Source: an uncultured Actinomycetes bacterium
GTDB taxonomy: Bacteria > Actinomycetota > Geothermincolia > Fen-727 > JACVIW01
NCBI GenBank assembly: GCA_937127245.1
Contig: CAKZLU010000031.1
Coordinates: 1-41,740, forward strand
Reading direction: 5' to 3'
Length of the DNA stretch: 41,740 bases
Shown: piece by piece, positions 1 through 11,136 of the stretch
How the letters are laid out: each line of letters starts with the position of its first letter
How positions within the stretch are numbered: the stretch's first letter is position 1
Translations under genes and position numbers: made by a program
The notes under the pieces: model-generated
Database searches by the model: none
What the model saw: only the letters and a program-made list of their open reading frames with translations
Told to the model about the DNA's origin: nothing

Positions 1-173
1 TGAAGAAGCAAAATCCGCGCTGGCAAGATACCGCGCGCAAATCGAGTTTGTTTTTCGGTCGCTGGAGAGAGTAATAATGGAAGCACAAAACAGGCTTGAA
101 GAAGCAAAATCCGCGCTGGCAAGATACCGCGCGCAAATCGAGTTTGTTTTTCGGTCGCTGGAGAGAGTAATAA
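1..173 (+). repeat. 96-bp in-frame tandem duplication
   Basis: Bases 1-77 are identical to 97-173 (offset 96 bp = 32 codons). The window cuts the left edge, so the array may contain more copies upstream. Perfect identity implies a recent event. Confidence 0.95.
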
Positions 174-802
174 AGCTTGCGAGAGCGCAAAGCGGCGCGC
201 AAACCGTTTTGAACGAAAAGAATCCCTCGGAAAAAATTGCATTAAAGAACGGATGGTTTGAGTCAAACGAAATGCTCGAGCGCATTGAACAGCGCCTGCG
301 TTTGCAACTCGAGTTACTAAATAGACTGCTCGAGTTACTAAATAGACTGCAAAACAGGGCAGAAGAGCGGATTCTCAATCAGTTAAGGCTCACCATTGAA
401 ATCTGTATCTTTGCGGCTAATCAAGAACGAGCAAGAGAATGCGCAACACGGAGAGAATCAAATGGCACTTTGGAAGAATCAAACGGCGCGCGGGGAACAA
501 GCGGAACTCCAGCACAGAATAACAGGGAAAGAGAACAGGCACGCACAGAAGCACAAAACGAAAACTATGTTCAAACACAAACTCAAAACCGTGATCAGAA
601 TTGTGAGCAAAACAGACAGAGCGAAAATGAGGTGGGACAAAAACACGGCGAAGATGGTCAAAACGAACACCGTGGTGAAGAGAATGGTAACAGGGATGAT
701 AGCCCAAATGGAAATATGGAAACGGACTCAAGCCGGCAGAGAGACCCAAACAGCCAAGATATCGGGAATCCCGGCGAGGTTAAGGCGAAAAAACCGTTTT
801 AA
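1..802 (+). CDS. Coiled-coil / low-complexity protein of unknown function, 5' end outside window
   Basis: I do not recognise this gene. The frame is open from base 2, so the ATG at 77 is probably internal and the gene begins before the window. The N-terminal half is rich in L, E, R and Q and predicts amphipathic helix or coiled coil; the C-terminal half (from about 420) is a hydrophilic Q/N/E/G/R-rich tail. Two in-frame tandem duplications are visible: a 96-bp (32-codon) unit at the start and a 21-bp (7-codon, LELLNRL) unit at 308-349. No signal peptide or catalytic motif is seen. A lipoprotein gene follows 55 bp downstream. The stop-poor, A-rich composition leaves other frames open between 396 and 750; those are probably shadows. 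The gene is likely real, because both duplications are multiples of three and keep the frame. Confidence 0.5.
   Translation, partial: EEAKSALARYRAQIEFVFRSLERVIMEAQNRLEEAKSALARYRAQIEFVFRSLERVIKLARAQSGAQTVLNEKNPSEKIALKNGWFESNEMLERIEQRLRLQLELLNRLLELLNRLQNRAEERILNQLRLTIEICIFAANQERARECATRRESNGTLEESNGARGTSGTPAQNNREREQARTEAQNENYVQTQTQNRDQNCEQNRQSENEVGQKHGEDGQNEHRGEENGNRDDSPNGNMETDSSRQRDPNSQDIGNPGEVKAKKPF
308..349 (+). repeat. 21-bp perfect tandem duplication in coding sequence
   Basis: A 21-bp unit beginning CTCGAGTTACTAAATAGACT occurs twice back to back (308-328, 329-349). It encodes LELLNRL twice, the same heptad length as a coiled-coil turn, so the duplication would extend the coil by one heptad. 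Confidence 0.95.
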
Positions 803-857
803 CCTCCGCGCTTTTTCTCTTTTAAGTAAGCCTAAGAGAAAGCGGGTGAATTATCTG

Positions 858-1375
858 ATGACTGGAATTCTCAGAAACGCTACCAACGTAAGAAGAACAT
901 CCTCAATTACACGCCAAATCTTTGTTCTCGCCTTATTCCCGATCATGTTCGGCGCCCCCTTTTTCACCGGTTGCGCGAACCCTTCCGGCCGGACACCAGA
1001 AGAAACCTTACCGCGCTTTCTTACCTCGTGGGAGACGGGTGACTGGGACTCTTTCAAGAATTCCGTTGTTTTAGGCGGGAAGGAAATTTCAAACGGTAAC
1101 GAAAACGCGGCAAAAGAAATAATTAAAAGGACAAAGATCCGCTTTGATAACATCAAAATGAAAACGCTTAAAAAAGCCCTTCGGAGGCGACCGTAATCCT
1201 TATCAGCGGAACCATCGAAACCACTACTGACATTTTGGGCAAATCAAAAGAGGGCTCGGTGAAAATAGAGAGTCTCGAGCAAGCTCAAAAACCGGCATTC
1301 AAAACGGTCAAAAAAGATGGAGTCTGGTTTGTGGACGCAAGTTCGTTCTTTGCCTCTTCTCAGACCAATTATTAG
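858..1375 (+). pseudogene. Lipoprotein with NTF2-like fold, apparently frameshifted
   Basis: From the ATG at 858 (GTG at 846 is an alternative) the product has basic residues, a hydrophobic stretch and a lipobox ending FFTGC, so it should be a lipid-anchored envelope protein. After the Cys, the 'TPEETLPRFLTSWETGDWDSF' style segment resembles the start of small NTF2-like/DUF4878-type domains. The frame runs to a stop at 1196, but from about 1181 another frame continues with plausible protein ending 'DGVWFVDASSFFASSQTNY' and a stop at 1373-1375, which is a typical end for that fold. The shift (-1) lies at or just after the A6 run at 1170-1175. It could be a true inactivating indel, a sequencing error in the homopolymer, or less likely programmed slippage. 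Fold assignment is inference. Confidence 0.55.
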
Positions 1376-2342
1376 AAAAAAGATTTTCGTTCGACATTAC
1401 GTCTTGCCGCACTGTGTCGAACTTCGAAAAGCTATAAATGGCTCAAGAGAAAATCACCACACGAAGCCTTTACCGAAAGCAGCGGAAATCCTCGCATTCC
1501 TGTCTTTAGCAACTACGGCTATTTAAGATACGCCTGGTAAACTCATGACAGTGTGCGCGACAAAACGAAATTTTAATCGCGAGGGAACCTGTGGCACTAC
1601 GATTACAGGTGTTTGAAGTACTTTTCTCAAACTCTCGGTAGATAAAGTTTATAACCGATTTTTAACGCGGAAAAGATGAAGTGGGGCCATCAACGTTTGC
1701 GTAAACGATGCGTAGATATCTCCATTACCATAAATCAGGAGACAAACTGTTTTTTGTAGTTACAAACGAATCGAAAATTGCACAGCAAGTGGTTTGGCGT
1801 AAAAAATCTTTCAAGTAAGCAAGCGCGGATAAGTATTTTTGCGTTTCCCATTCCCGGTAAAATCTGTTTCGTTAGATGCCTGATGGTGACTCTCCGTGAT
1901 ATCGAACAGCAACTCTTAAGACCTTTCTTATCAGAAAAGGTTTGACAAGAAGCAATATCGGTTCATGATAACGGCAAACCGCGACTCTTAAGACACTTTC
2001 TCACAGTCTGGTCTGCTCCAATCGTTAATTCCTCAAACAATGAAGCTATGGATATATCAGCCTGGTGTCACTTCCAAAAAGATTTTCAATCAATTTAAAA
2101 CTTGAATTGACCAGCGAAGACTTACTTCATAGGCATCGGCGCAAATCTAAAGGATTTCATCTCGTAGATCTCAACGATACCCACGCCCAGTCTTAATAAA
2201 GCGCTTGCGCCATCAGCGTAACTGGGTCACGAATAAAAACCTAATCGTTCGTCATAAAGGGCATTCGCTTACCAAGCGCCGCATCCAGCTAAAATGTGCT
2301 CCATCCCGCCGTAGCTTTATCAAAAGAGCCGGCAGTCCGCAT
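1376..2342. other. Non-coding, degenerate sequence between lipoprotein and katG
   Basis: I see no convincing gene on either strand in this 0.97-kb stretch; open frames are short and lack ribosome sites. It holds one direct-repeat pair with a 72-bp offset (listed separately). It may be decayed coding sequence, but I cannot assign an origin. Confidence 0.5.
1906..2006. repeat. Direct-repeat pair, period 72 bp
   Basis: ACTCTTAAGACCTTTCTTAT at 1912 and ACTCTTAAGACACTTTCTCA at 1984 are related copies (about 29 bp, 1906-1934 and 1978-2006, including the shared 3' CAG) separated by about 43 bp of unrelated sequence. Offset is 72 bp. Confidence 0.6.
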
Positions 2343-4565
<2,223 letters not shown>

Positions 4566-4569
4566 TCAT

Positions 4570-5163
4570 GCGCTAAGCGGGTCATATATTGCCGGAATTT
4601 TTGCCACCCTTATTCGCATCGCGCTCAAGCAACCGTCTATATTTCAAAACGGGTACAGTATCCATCGAGGCCTAAGGCAAAATGCGTTTTGTTTTCCCGC
4701 CCGGAGGCTTTGCATACCCACAAGCAAAAACATGAGCTGTAAGGTCTACAGCAAAATATTTAAGGAATATCATCTCTTGCATTCAGTAAACCTCACTTTG
4801 CATCTTTCCCCGCGCATTGAAGAGACCCAGAATAACGTATTTTCCTGGTCCTTCTCTAACCCCCGCTGCCCGTTTTCATGCAAACTTCAACAAAGTTATT
4901 TAATAAGTCTTTATCATGTCTTGAGGCTAGTGTGATTGACCCGAGGATTCGTGTCAAGGGATAACGTCAATGGCTTTTCGAATAATAATTGCTCCTGTTT
5001 GGACATGAAATTTCTATGCTCTTTGAGTTGTCCTGGAGAGTCTGCTTTGAGGTTTTTCTACACTTCCCTCAAAAACACGCATCGGTCGCACAAACGACGC
5101 GAGATTTTTGAATGATTTTAACATTTACCGCTCAATGGCAAAAAATCACCGCAAGTCAAGTGG
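4570..5163. other. Intergenic, no gene recognised (katG upstream region)
   Basis: About 590 bp between katG and the VOC gene. It should contain the katG promoter, but I cannot define -35/-10 boxes or an operator with confidence. No coding signal, hairpin-plus-T-run or clear repeat is seen. Confidence 0.4.
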
Positions 5164-5541
5164 TCAAGCCCGTTCCTTATGAGTTAAGCTGTGCTCTATT
5201 AGAGCTATTTGAGCGCCGTTTGGGTCCTCCAGAAAAGCAAGCATTCCCACCTCTATTTGGGTGGGCTCCATCGTGATTTTAGCGCCCCTTAATTTTAATT
5301 CTTCCACCTTTTTTCTTATGTCCTCGACTTCCATCCCTACCGAAAACCAACCTGGTTTTCCCGGAGTGTGATCCTCTTTTATCAATTCAATCATTGCCTC
5401 GCCCTCTCCCTTCAATAATGTGATCGTAACGCCTGGGCGGGGATTGTGTTTGCTTGCAACATCAAGACCCAGGACTTCCGTGTAATATTTAACCGACTCA
5501 TCCATGTCCAAAACTTTCATGGTCGCATATTTTATTTTCAT
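5164..5541 (-). CDS. VOC (glyoxalase/bleomycin-resistance fold) family protein
   Basis: The product is 125 aa with the two beta-alpha-beta-beta-beta modules of the vicinal oxygen chelate superfamily: an N-terminal '[20 protein letters not shown]' and a C-terminal '[20 protein letters not shown]'. The superfamily includes lactoylglutathione lyase, fosfomycin thiol transferases and extradiol dioxygenases. Of the usual metal ligands, the two Glu positions (in MIELIKED and ALIEH) are present, but the residues normally His at the starts of strands 1 and 5 are not His here, so it may not be a classical glyoxalase I. AGGTGAT sits 8 nt before the ATG. It is monocistronic and its substrate is unknown. 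Confidence 0.8.
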   Translation of the reverse strand: MKIKYATMKVLDMDESVKYYTEVLGLDVASKHNPRPGVTITLLKGEGEAMIELIKEDHTPGKPGWFSVGMEVEDIRKKVEELKLRGAKITMEPTQIEVGMLAFLEDPNGAQIALIEHSLTHKERA

Positions 5542-5953
5542 GATTAATCACCTCTTCGTTCAATGTCATTTGACCTTAAAACATCTCCGCAGTAAAAGTA
5601 AGCACCAGGAGAATACAAACTCTTCTCAATAAGGCGCAAACAAACAACCAAGCCTAAAGCACAAACTGTTCAGAAACCGTGCAGGGCGGGTTTTTGAAAC
5701 TACTATCGGTTTTAAATCAATCCCAGCCAATAATACCGCTAAGAAAATTTCACGATCGGACCTCAAGCATTGTTTGCTATTCTCAATCATAGAGATGCCG
5801 ATCAAAAGAGTTTAAGTTGTTCGCCTTCTGGAAGGTCTTTATGTCATCTTGCCCACCGTTTGGTGAGGAAAATCAAGTTAGGACGCGGCTGTGGGTGGGC
5901 AATCCAATGCTTTCTGACAGACCTAAGACTTATGATTATTTTTCATACTTTTA

Positions 5954-6063
5954 GTATGTGGCACAAGAAGTATTTATTCCCGGGTTCCGCTGTTATAAGA
6001 GGAAGCATTCGAAGATGAAAGAAGAGCGTAGGTTGTACAACAAGTATTTATTCCCGGGTTCCG
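5954..6063. repeat. 36-bp direct repeat pair with 38-bp spacer (period 74)
   Basis: Copies at 5954-5989 and 6028-6063. The last 22 bp (AAGTATTTATTCCCGGGTTC and CG) are identical and the first 14 bp share most positions (both begin GTA). The 38 bp between them is unrelated. The geometry equals a CRISPR repeat-spacer-repeat unit, but no array, leader or cas gene is present. Confidence 0.75.
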
Positions 6064-6094
6064 TCAGACTAAACAGCTCTTTGGAAACGACGGG

Positions 6095-6199
6095 GAGGGT
6101 TATTTCATACTTGCATGTTTGACATGAGGTTAATCTGCACTCGGAGCTCGGACACAGTTAACTGCTGAGGTTATTTCATACCTCCATGTTTGACATGGG
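6095..6199. repeat. Second direct repeat pair (about 34 bp, period 71-72)
   Basis: GAGGGTTATTTCATACTTGC... at 6095-6129 and GAGGTTATTTCATACCTCCA... at 6167-6199, both ending TGTTTGACATG(A)GG. The 37 bp between them is unrelated, and the repeat differs from the pair just upstream. Confidence 0.7.
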
Positions 6200-6532
6200 A
6201 TTTTGTCTTTCTTTTGTCCAGGTAAGAGTGAGCTTATAAAGAAGCATTGAAGACACGTGCGGCGTCGCTCTTACGAGCCGAGATGTCAAAACGGTGTTTC
6301 ATTAAGACCCGTATGAGCTTTGCCTTCGAGGTTTGCAATAACGGCGCTCAATGTTCACGAACGACAACCGCAAGAGATTCCTGACCAAGGTTTTAGAGCA
6401 AACCCTGCCATTTGAAAAAAGCAAAGAATATTTCCTTGCCTAAAATCATCAATGCGCGTATGAATGAGTGGCTTCATTGTACTGGCTTTTCCTTTTGTGC
6501 GGATTTTGAATGCTTCATGCAGGCGTTATAAC

Positions 6533-7753
6533 CTAAAGCTTGACACGTTCCTGCGAAAATGCCAAGTCAGCATTTTCTCCTATGGAATCGTATTCCGCCG
6601 TCCCGCAGGTGCGCCTTCTTTCCAACCATCCTTTAGTCTTCTTGGCTATCCACACCAGGCTGAGCATAATTGGTACCTCCTCAAGAACGCCAACCACAGT
6701 CGCCAGAGTCGCTCCAGATTTCAGACCGAAAAGGGATATGGCAACCGCGACAGCCAGTTCGAAGAAATTGGAAGCGGCGATGAACCCAGCGGGCGCCGCC
6801 ACCTCGAAATTTATCCTCCAAAGCCATGCCCAGCCGTAACTGAATGCGAAGATGAAGTACGTCTGTATGGTAAGCGGAATGGCAATGAGGACAATATGCA
6901 ATGGGTTCTCGATTATAGCCTTACCCTGATAAATAAAAATAATCACGAGAGTTAGCAAGAGCGCCACTATCGTGACGTTTCTCAATCTTTTCAGAAAAAC
7001 GTTCTCAAACCAGTCTTTACCCTTCTTTCTTAATAAATACACACGGGATATATACCCTAAAGTAAAAGGGATAACCACGAAAAGCGCAACCGAGAGGATT
7101 ACCGTATCGTAGGGAATGGAGATATTCGAAACCCCCATGAGAAACATAACAATCGGGGCATAAGCGAAAAGTATTATGGTATCGTTGACCGCTACCTGTA
7201 TGAGAGTGTATGCGGGATCCCCATCAGCCAAGTAGCTCCAAACAAAGACCATCGCTGTGCATGGTGCGGCACCGAGAAGTATTGCCCCAGCCAGATACTG
7301 TTTACCCAACGATCTGCTAATCCAGGGGCTGAAGACTACAAGGAAAAACAGGCTCGCGAAAGCGTACATCGTAAACGGCTTGACCAGCCAGTTTGTGGCG
7401 GTGGTGACAATCACACCCTTCGGCTTCTTACCTGCCTCAAGGATGTTTCTGAATTCTATCCTGAGCATCATGGGATATATCATCAACCATATGAGCACAG
7501 CGATAGGCCAGGAAATGCGAGCGGTTGATACCCTATCCAACACTCGTGCCATCGGGGGTAGGAAATAGCCAATTAGCGTGCCGGCAACTATGCACAGTAC
7601 CACCCATAACGACAGGTATCGGTCGAATACGCTCAAGTGTTTCTTTTCGGTCCCGACCATCTCAACGGTTGCTTCTTCACAATTGGGCTGGATGGTCTCC
7701 TTAACACACTGAGGCGTATCGTTCTCGTTGTGCCATCTCTTATTATCTTCCAT
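6533..7753 (-). CDS. acr3: Arsenite efflux transporter, ACR3 family
   Basis: A ten-helix inner-membrane carrier of the BART superfamily that exports As(III) using the proton-motive force. The 406-aa product has about 40 extra hydrophilic N-terminal residues (including C16 and C25), then helices from about residue 48. The two hallmarks are present: the essential Cys in GAAPCTAMVFVWS (C165) and the conserved Glu in SNFFELAVAVAISLFG (E332). Start ATG at 7753 has AAAGGAAAAG upstream. It lies 61 bp downstream of arsR on the same strand, and the two form an arsR-acr3 operon expected to be induced by As(III)/Sb(III). No arsC or arsA is in the window. Confidence 0.95.
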   Translation of the reverse strand: MEDNKRWHNENDTPQCVKETIQPNCEEATVEMVGTEKKHLSVFDRYLSLWVVLCIVAGTLIGYFLPPMARVLDRVSTARISWPIAVLIWLMIYPMMLRIEFRNILEAGKKPKGVIVTTATNWLVKPFTMYAFASLFFLVVFSPWISRSLGKQYLAGAILLGAAPCTAMVFVWSYLADGDPAYTLIQVAVNDTIILFAYAPIVMFLMGVSNISIPYDTVILSVALFVVIPFTLGYISRVYLLRKKGKDWFENVFLKRLRNVTIVALLLTLVIIFIYQGKAIIENPLHIVLIAIPLTIQTYFIFAFSYGWAWLWRINFEVAAPAGFIAASNFFELAVAVAISLFGLKSGATLATVVGVLEEVPIMLSLVWIAKKTKGWLERRRTCGTAEYDSIGENADLAFSQERVKL

Positions 7754-7814
7754 TGTTATCTTTTCCTTTGGTCACCTAGATCCTCATGAATGACTCCCAA
7801 AAGCCTCGCCAAAT

Positions 7815-8162
7815 TCACCCAGAGCACCCGGTCAAAAATTCTTCTTTAAGCGCCTGGCCGATGACATGCTCGTTAAAAGTGACTCCAATATCTTTTAAAA
7901 ACTCCTCATCGATGGAGTAGTACAAGGAAACTCCTTCTCTTCTGCACCTTAAGAAGCCCGACTCACGCAGAACTCTAAGGTGGAAAGATGTAAGCTGCTG
8001 CGAAATGCCGAGCTCACGTTCCACCTCGCAGACGCACCTCTCCCCCTTCTTAAGAAAGCAGACTATTCTTAGCCTGTTCGGCTCGGAAAGCACTCTCAAG
8101 GCTTTAGCAAGGCGCTCTATCCGAGGGTCGTCCTTGCACTTCGGGCTACCGCATCTGACCAT
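7815..8162 (-). CDS. arsR: ArsR/SmtB-family metalloregulator (arsenic repressor)
   Basis: A 115-aa winged-helix repressor. The metal-binding motif ERCVCEVERELG (C43, C45) at the start of the recognition region matches the classic CVC type of As(III)/Sb(III)-sensing ArsR; C4, C9 and C35 are further thiols. The DNA-recognition helix is 'QQLTSFHLRVLRESGFL'. AGGTGA lies just before the ATG. It is the first gene of the minus-strand operon with acr3. The perfect inverted repeat at 8188-8213 is the obvious operator and overlaps TATAAT boxes on both strands, so the repressor likely controls its own operon and the divergent gene at 8271. Confidence 0.95.
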   Translation of the reverse strand: MVRCGSPKCKDDPRIERLAKALRVLSEPNRLRIVCFLKKGERCVCEVERELGISQQLTSFHLRVLRESGFLRCRREGVSLYYSIDEEFLKDIGVTFNEHVIGQALKEEFLTGCSG

Positions 8163-8187
8163 TTCACCTCACACCAGCAAACAGTGG

Positions 8188-8213
8188 ATTATACAAACAA
8201 TAGTTTGTATAAT
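8188..8213. promoter_or_regulatory. Inverted-repeat operator between arsR and divergent gene
   Basis: Perfect 11-bp arms (8188-8198 ATTATACAAAC and 8203-8213 GTTTGTATAAT) around AATA. A TATAAT hexamer ends each arm (8208-8213 on plus and its mirror on minus), so a dimer bound here would occlude both divergent -10 elements. Binding by ArsR is inferred from position and symmetry. Confidence 0.85.
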
Positions 8214-8270
8214 AATACAGGACAAGCCTGATGGCAATAGTTTTTGTCCGAACAAAATGAGGGAGAGAAT

Positions 8271-8942
8271 ATGCAACCCGCTGAGTTTGAGAAGTGCAAA
8301 CAGATAGATAGATATGACGATTTTATGGCAGTCGCTCTCAATTTCGATGGTCTAACAATGGAGGATTACAAAGAGTTCATGCCGACCATCTTCGAGATAG
8401 TCCCTTCTATAAAAGACAGGGACCCGGTTATCATGTATGAAAAAGTCATTTCTGAGCTGCGCAGCAAATGGTCTGCTTCCGAGAATTTGCCATTTCACGG
8501 ACCGTGGCACCACGGGCTGGTGGCCGGCATTCTTATTTCTGCACTAAGGAACAACGGCTACAGCTTTGATGCAGATGACGTCAAAGAGACCCTCAAGAGA
8601 GGGCCTATGATGCCTCCTGGAAGTTGCGGTTTTATTGGGATTTGCGGCGCAGGCGCTGGACTGGGTATTGCGCTGAGCATCGCGGAGAAATCGACGCCCT
8701 TTCACGACGAAGAGCGCGCAAAAGCCATGAAAGTTTCAAAAGAGGTGCTTGAAAGGCTTTCGCGCCTGGGTGGCCCGAGGTGCTGCAGAATGAGCACCTA
8801 CACCACGCTCCACATGGCCGGTCACATCCTAAGAGATCTCGGCTATGAAATACCGGTCAGCAGCGTCGGCGGGAGATGCGCTGACCACGAACTCAACCCC
8901 GAATGTCACGGAGAGAGGTGTCCGTACTTCCCCAGACAATAA
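8271..8942 (+). CDS. DUF5714-like Cys/His-rich protein, divergent from arsR
   Basis: The product is about 223 aa. I prefer the ATG at 8271, preceded by GAGGGAGAG, over the in-frame TTG at 8244. From 8271 the visible motifs are FHGPWHHG (H76, H80, H81), the glycine-rich block [20 protein letters not shown] (C119, C125), GGPRCCRMS (C171, C172) and a Cys-rich tail (C203, C212, C217). The combination HG.WHH / CG..G.CGA..G / GPRCC is what I recall for the DUF5714 domain, sometimes attached to methyltransferases; no methyltransferase domain is present here. Biochemical function is unknown. It shares the inverted-repeat operator with arsR-acr3, so it is probably an arsenic-induced accessory protein. 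The thiol-rich motifs could bind As(III) or a metal centre, which is inference. Confidence 0.75.
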   Translation: MQPAEFEKCKQIDRYDDFMAVALNFDGLTMEDYKEFMPTIFEIVPSIKDRDPVIMYEKVISELRSKWSASENLPFHGPWHHGLVAGILISALRNNGYSFDADDVKETLKRGPMMPPGSCGFIGICGAGAGLGIALSIAEKSTPFHDEERAKAMKVSKEVLERLSRLGGPRCCRMSTYTTLHMAGHILRDLGYEIPVSSVGGRCADHELNPECHGERCPYFPRQ

Positions 8943-9048
8943 AAGGAAATCAGTAAAAAGTAGGCAGCCACTCCACCGAGCTTCTTTTGATTTCAAAAGG
9001 GGACTCGCGCTGTTCTCAATTCGAATTTGCCGCAGCAGATGGAGTATT

Positions 9049-9136
<88 letters not shown>

Positions 9137-9176
9137 TCTTTTGGCATTCCCGAATATGAGAAGAACTGAGTCTGGG

Positions 9177-9536
9177 TCAGAGAGCGCCGGAAAACCGTGC
9201 CGGGCTCCCGCTCAAGTCAATATTTCGCAAAGTAGTGTACATTTTATTTCTCTTTTTGTCGATAATCTTTGTCGCGTAGAAGTTTGATTTTCCAATAAGG
9301 CCAAAGAACTGACCGAAGCGACCAACTACCTCGACATAGTCTCCGTCTTCAATGGGTGGAGGGAACCTAAACGAGCGGTTGAAGAAAACCCTTGTTAGGT
9401 TCCCTTCTTCATCACATAAGTCGAAACTGATATCGAAACTTAGTAATTTAGAGTTCTGCGCAGGTTTACCGCGCGAGAATGTCTGGAATGGGTTGGTAGA
9501 ACTGTTTTGTATTATTCCGCTGATTTTCACCTTCAT
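9177..9536 (-). CDS. Small hypothetical protein, possible OB-fold
   Basis: 119 aa, family not recognised. The centre (GDYVEVVGRFGQFFG followed by a basic, strand-rich segment) resembles the beta-barrel core of OB-fold nucleic-acid-binding or replication accessory proteins, and the N-terminus is strand-rich. GGGGGA sits 6 nt before the ATG, supporting real translation. It lies between the tRNA-Leu and coaBC on the same strand. No signal peptide or membrane segment is seen. Confidence 0.55.
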   Translation of the reverse strand: MKVKISGIIQNSSTNPFQTFSRGKPAQNSKLLSFDISFDLCDEEGNLTRVFFNRSFRFPPPIEDGDYVEVVGRFGQFFGLIGKSNFYATKIIDKKRNKMYTTLRNIDLSGSPARFSGAL

Positions 9537-9762
9537 TTGGGTCCCCCGTTCAACTCAAAACCGCTCCCACCGTTTAAGAAACATAATTTGTCAGTTTGAA
9601 ACGCATCAAATAATCGGATGATAAATTCATCGACAAAAAATATAACGGTTTTGAGCCCTGGAAACCCGGGGAACCTTTTTCCAAAAATAAAACCTCGTAT
9701 AGAACTTATGAAACTATATATCAAACAAACACAAAAAAGTTAAATATTTACAAGTCCATATG

Positions 9763-10980
9763 TCAAGCATTTCGCTTAAACATATTCTCCAGGAAACCGA
9801 GCAATTCCTCTGCTATTTCCACTTTTGACATCATCTCAAGTTCGCGCTTCTCCCCTTCAAAATCTTTTGATGAGATAATCGCGCACAGGCTTGTGTTGGT
9901 TCCGAAACCTGATTCCGGGTGATCAACTTTGTTGGCGACAATCAAATCGAGAATTTTCCTTTCGAGCTTGCGCAACGCGTTCTCAATAACGTTGTCTGTT
10001 TCAGCCGCGAACCCGACCAAAAGGCAATTTCCCTTGTTCTTTCCAGCCTCAAGCAGGATATCCTCGGTCGGCTCGAGCCTTAGTTCCAATTCTTCATCGC
10101 TTTTCTTGATCTTTTTTTGAGCGCGACCACCGGCGGGTCTGTAATCAGCGACCGCCGCCGCCATGATGAGCGCGTCCGCTTGAGGCAATCTCTCAAAAAC
10201 GGCGTCTCTCATCTGGCGAGCGCTGACAACCTTCACGGTGTCAACCCCGTCGGGAGGATAAAGGTCGGTCGGTCCCGTGATAAGCGTTACATCCGCTCCC
10301 CTCATCATCGCTCTTTTTGCGATGATAAAACCCATTTTTCCAGTTGACGGATTTGATATGAACCTTACCGGATCTATGTGCTCCCTCGTGGGACCCGCGG
10401 TGACAATTATCTTCTTTCCTTTCATTGAATCCGATTTGGCAAGTTCGCTTTTGACAGACTCGAATATCTCGGGCGGCTCAGCCATCCTACCGATACCCAC
10501 CTCACCGCAGGCCAGTTCACCCTCTTTCGGCTCCACGATAACAACGCCCCTTTGCTTTAGAGTCCTCAGGTTCTCTGTGGTTGAGGGGTGAAGGTACATC
10601 TTTTCGTTCATGGCAGGAGCAAAAATTATCCTTCCCCTCACCGCGAGAAGCAGAGTGGAGAGAAGGTCATCCGCGATTCCGTGGGCGTGTTTGGCTATTA
10701 TGTTCGCAGTGGCAGGAGCAACAACAACCACGTCCGCCTCATCTGCAAGCGATATATGTGGGATAGGTGAGGAGGGGTCACTCCACATGGTATCGGCAAC
10801 AGGATTTCTGGTTACCGCTCTGAAAGTAAGCGGGGAGACAAAACGCTTCGCGCTTTCCGTCATAACAACCTTTACGTTCGCCCCCGCTCTGATAAGAAGC
10901 CTCGCAAGCTCGACTGATTTATAAGCCGATATCCCACCGGTAACACCGAGGAGCACGGTTTTCCCGTCTAATTTAGTCAT
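9763..10980 (-). CDS. coaBC: Bifunctional phosphopantothenoylcysteine decarboxylase / synthetase
   Basis: Catalyses two steps of coenzyme A synthesis: CoaB joins 4'-phosphopantothenate and cysteine using CTP, and CoaC decarboxylates the product with FMN. 405 aa, normal length. The CoaC half (about 1-185) has GVTGGISAYK, the active-site His in PHISLADEADVVVVAPATAN, PAMNEKMY and the catalytic Cys in LACGEVGIGRMAEP. The CoaB half begins at KIIVTAGPTREHIDPVRFIS with STGKMG and continues through AAVADYRP and GFAAETDN. It is the last gene of the pyr-gmk-rpoZ-coaBC run, a synteny widespread in Gram-positive genomes, separated from rpoZ by 156 bp. Confidence 0.96.
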   Translation of the reverse strand: MTKLDGKTVLLGVTGGISAYKSVELARLLIRAGANVKVVMTESAKRFVSPLTFRAVTRNPVADTMWSDPSSPIPHISLADEADVVVVAPATANIIAKHAHGIADDLLSTLLLAVRGRIIFAPAMNEKMYLHPSTTENLRTLKQRGVVIVEPKEGELACGEVGIGRMAEPPEIFESVKSELAKSDSMKGKKIIVTAGPTREHIDPVRFISNPSTGKMGFIIAKRAMMRGADVTLITGPTDLYPPDGVDTVKVVSARQMRDAVFERLPQADALIMAAAVADYRPAGGRAQKKIKKSDEELELRLEPTEDILLEAGKNKGNCLLVGFAAETDNVIENALRKLERKILDLIVANKVDHPESGFGTNTSLCAIISSKDFEGEKRELEMMSKVEIAEELLGFLENMFKRNA

Positions 10981-11136
10981 CTCAACTGCCTGCCTTTTCC
11001 CCTCTTTCTACATAGACTGTCGCCTCGCAAACTCGGTCACAGCACACAAACATATTTTAGATTATTTCACGTTTAAGTGTCTCTAAGGCGGTATTATCTT
11101 GCGGAACGGCAAACAGGACTCAACTTAAAAAGAGGC

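Larger units (their letters stand above)
5542..6532. other. Intergenic region, repeat-containing, no gene recognised
   Basis: A 0.99-kb stretch without a supported gene. Small open frames (for example 5770-6018) have no ribosome site or recognisable product. The central part (5954-6199) holds two adjacent repeat families, each with two copies about 71-74 bp apart. Confidence 0.5.

Noticed and set aside
396..857. Long plus-strand frame overlapping the coiled-coil gene, plus reverse frames at 417-749
   Set aside because: The K/R/Q-rich product has no fold-like pattern; all frames stay open because the A/C/G-rich low-complexity DNA lacks stop codons. Only the part from 858 (lipobox) looks like protein.
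1170..1181. Programmed -1 frameshift at A AAA AAG
   Set aside because: The heptamer is out of register with the zero frame (codons are AAA AAA GCC), so canonical tandem slippage does not apply; an indel is simpler.
5954..6199. Calling this a CRISPR array
   Set aside because: Only two copies of each of two different repeats, no leader, no cas genes; reported as repeats with CRISPR-like geometry instead.
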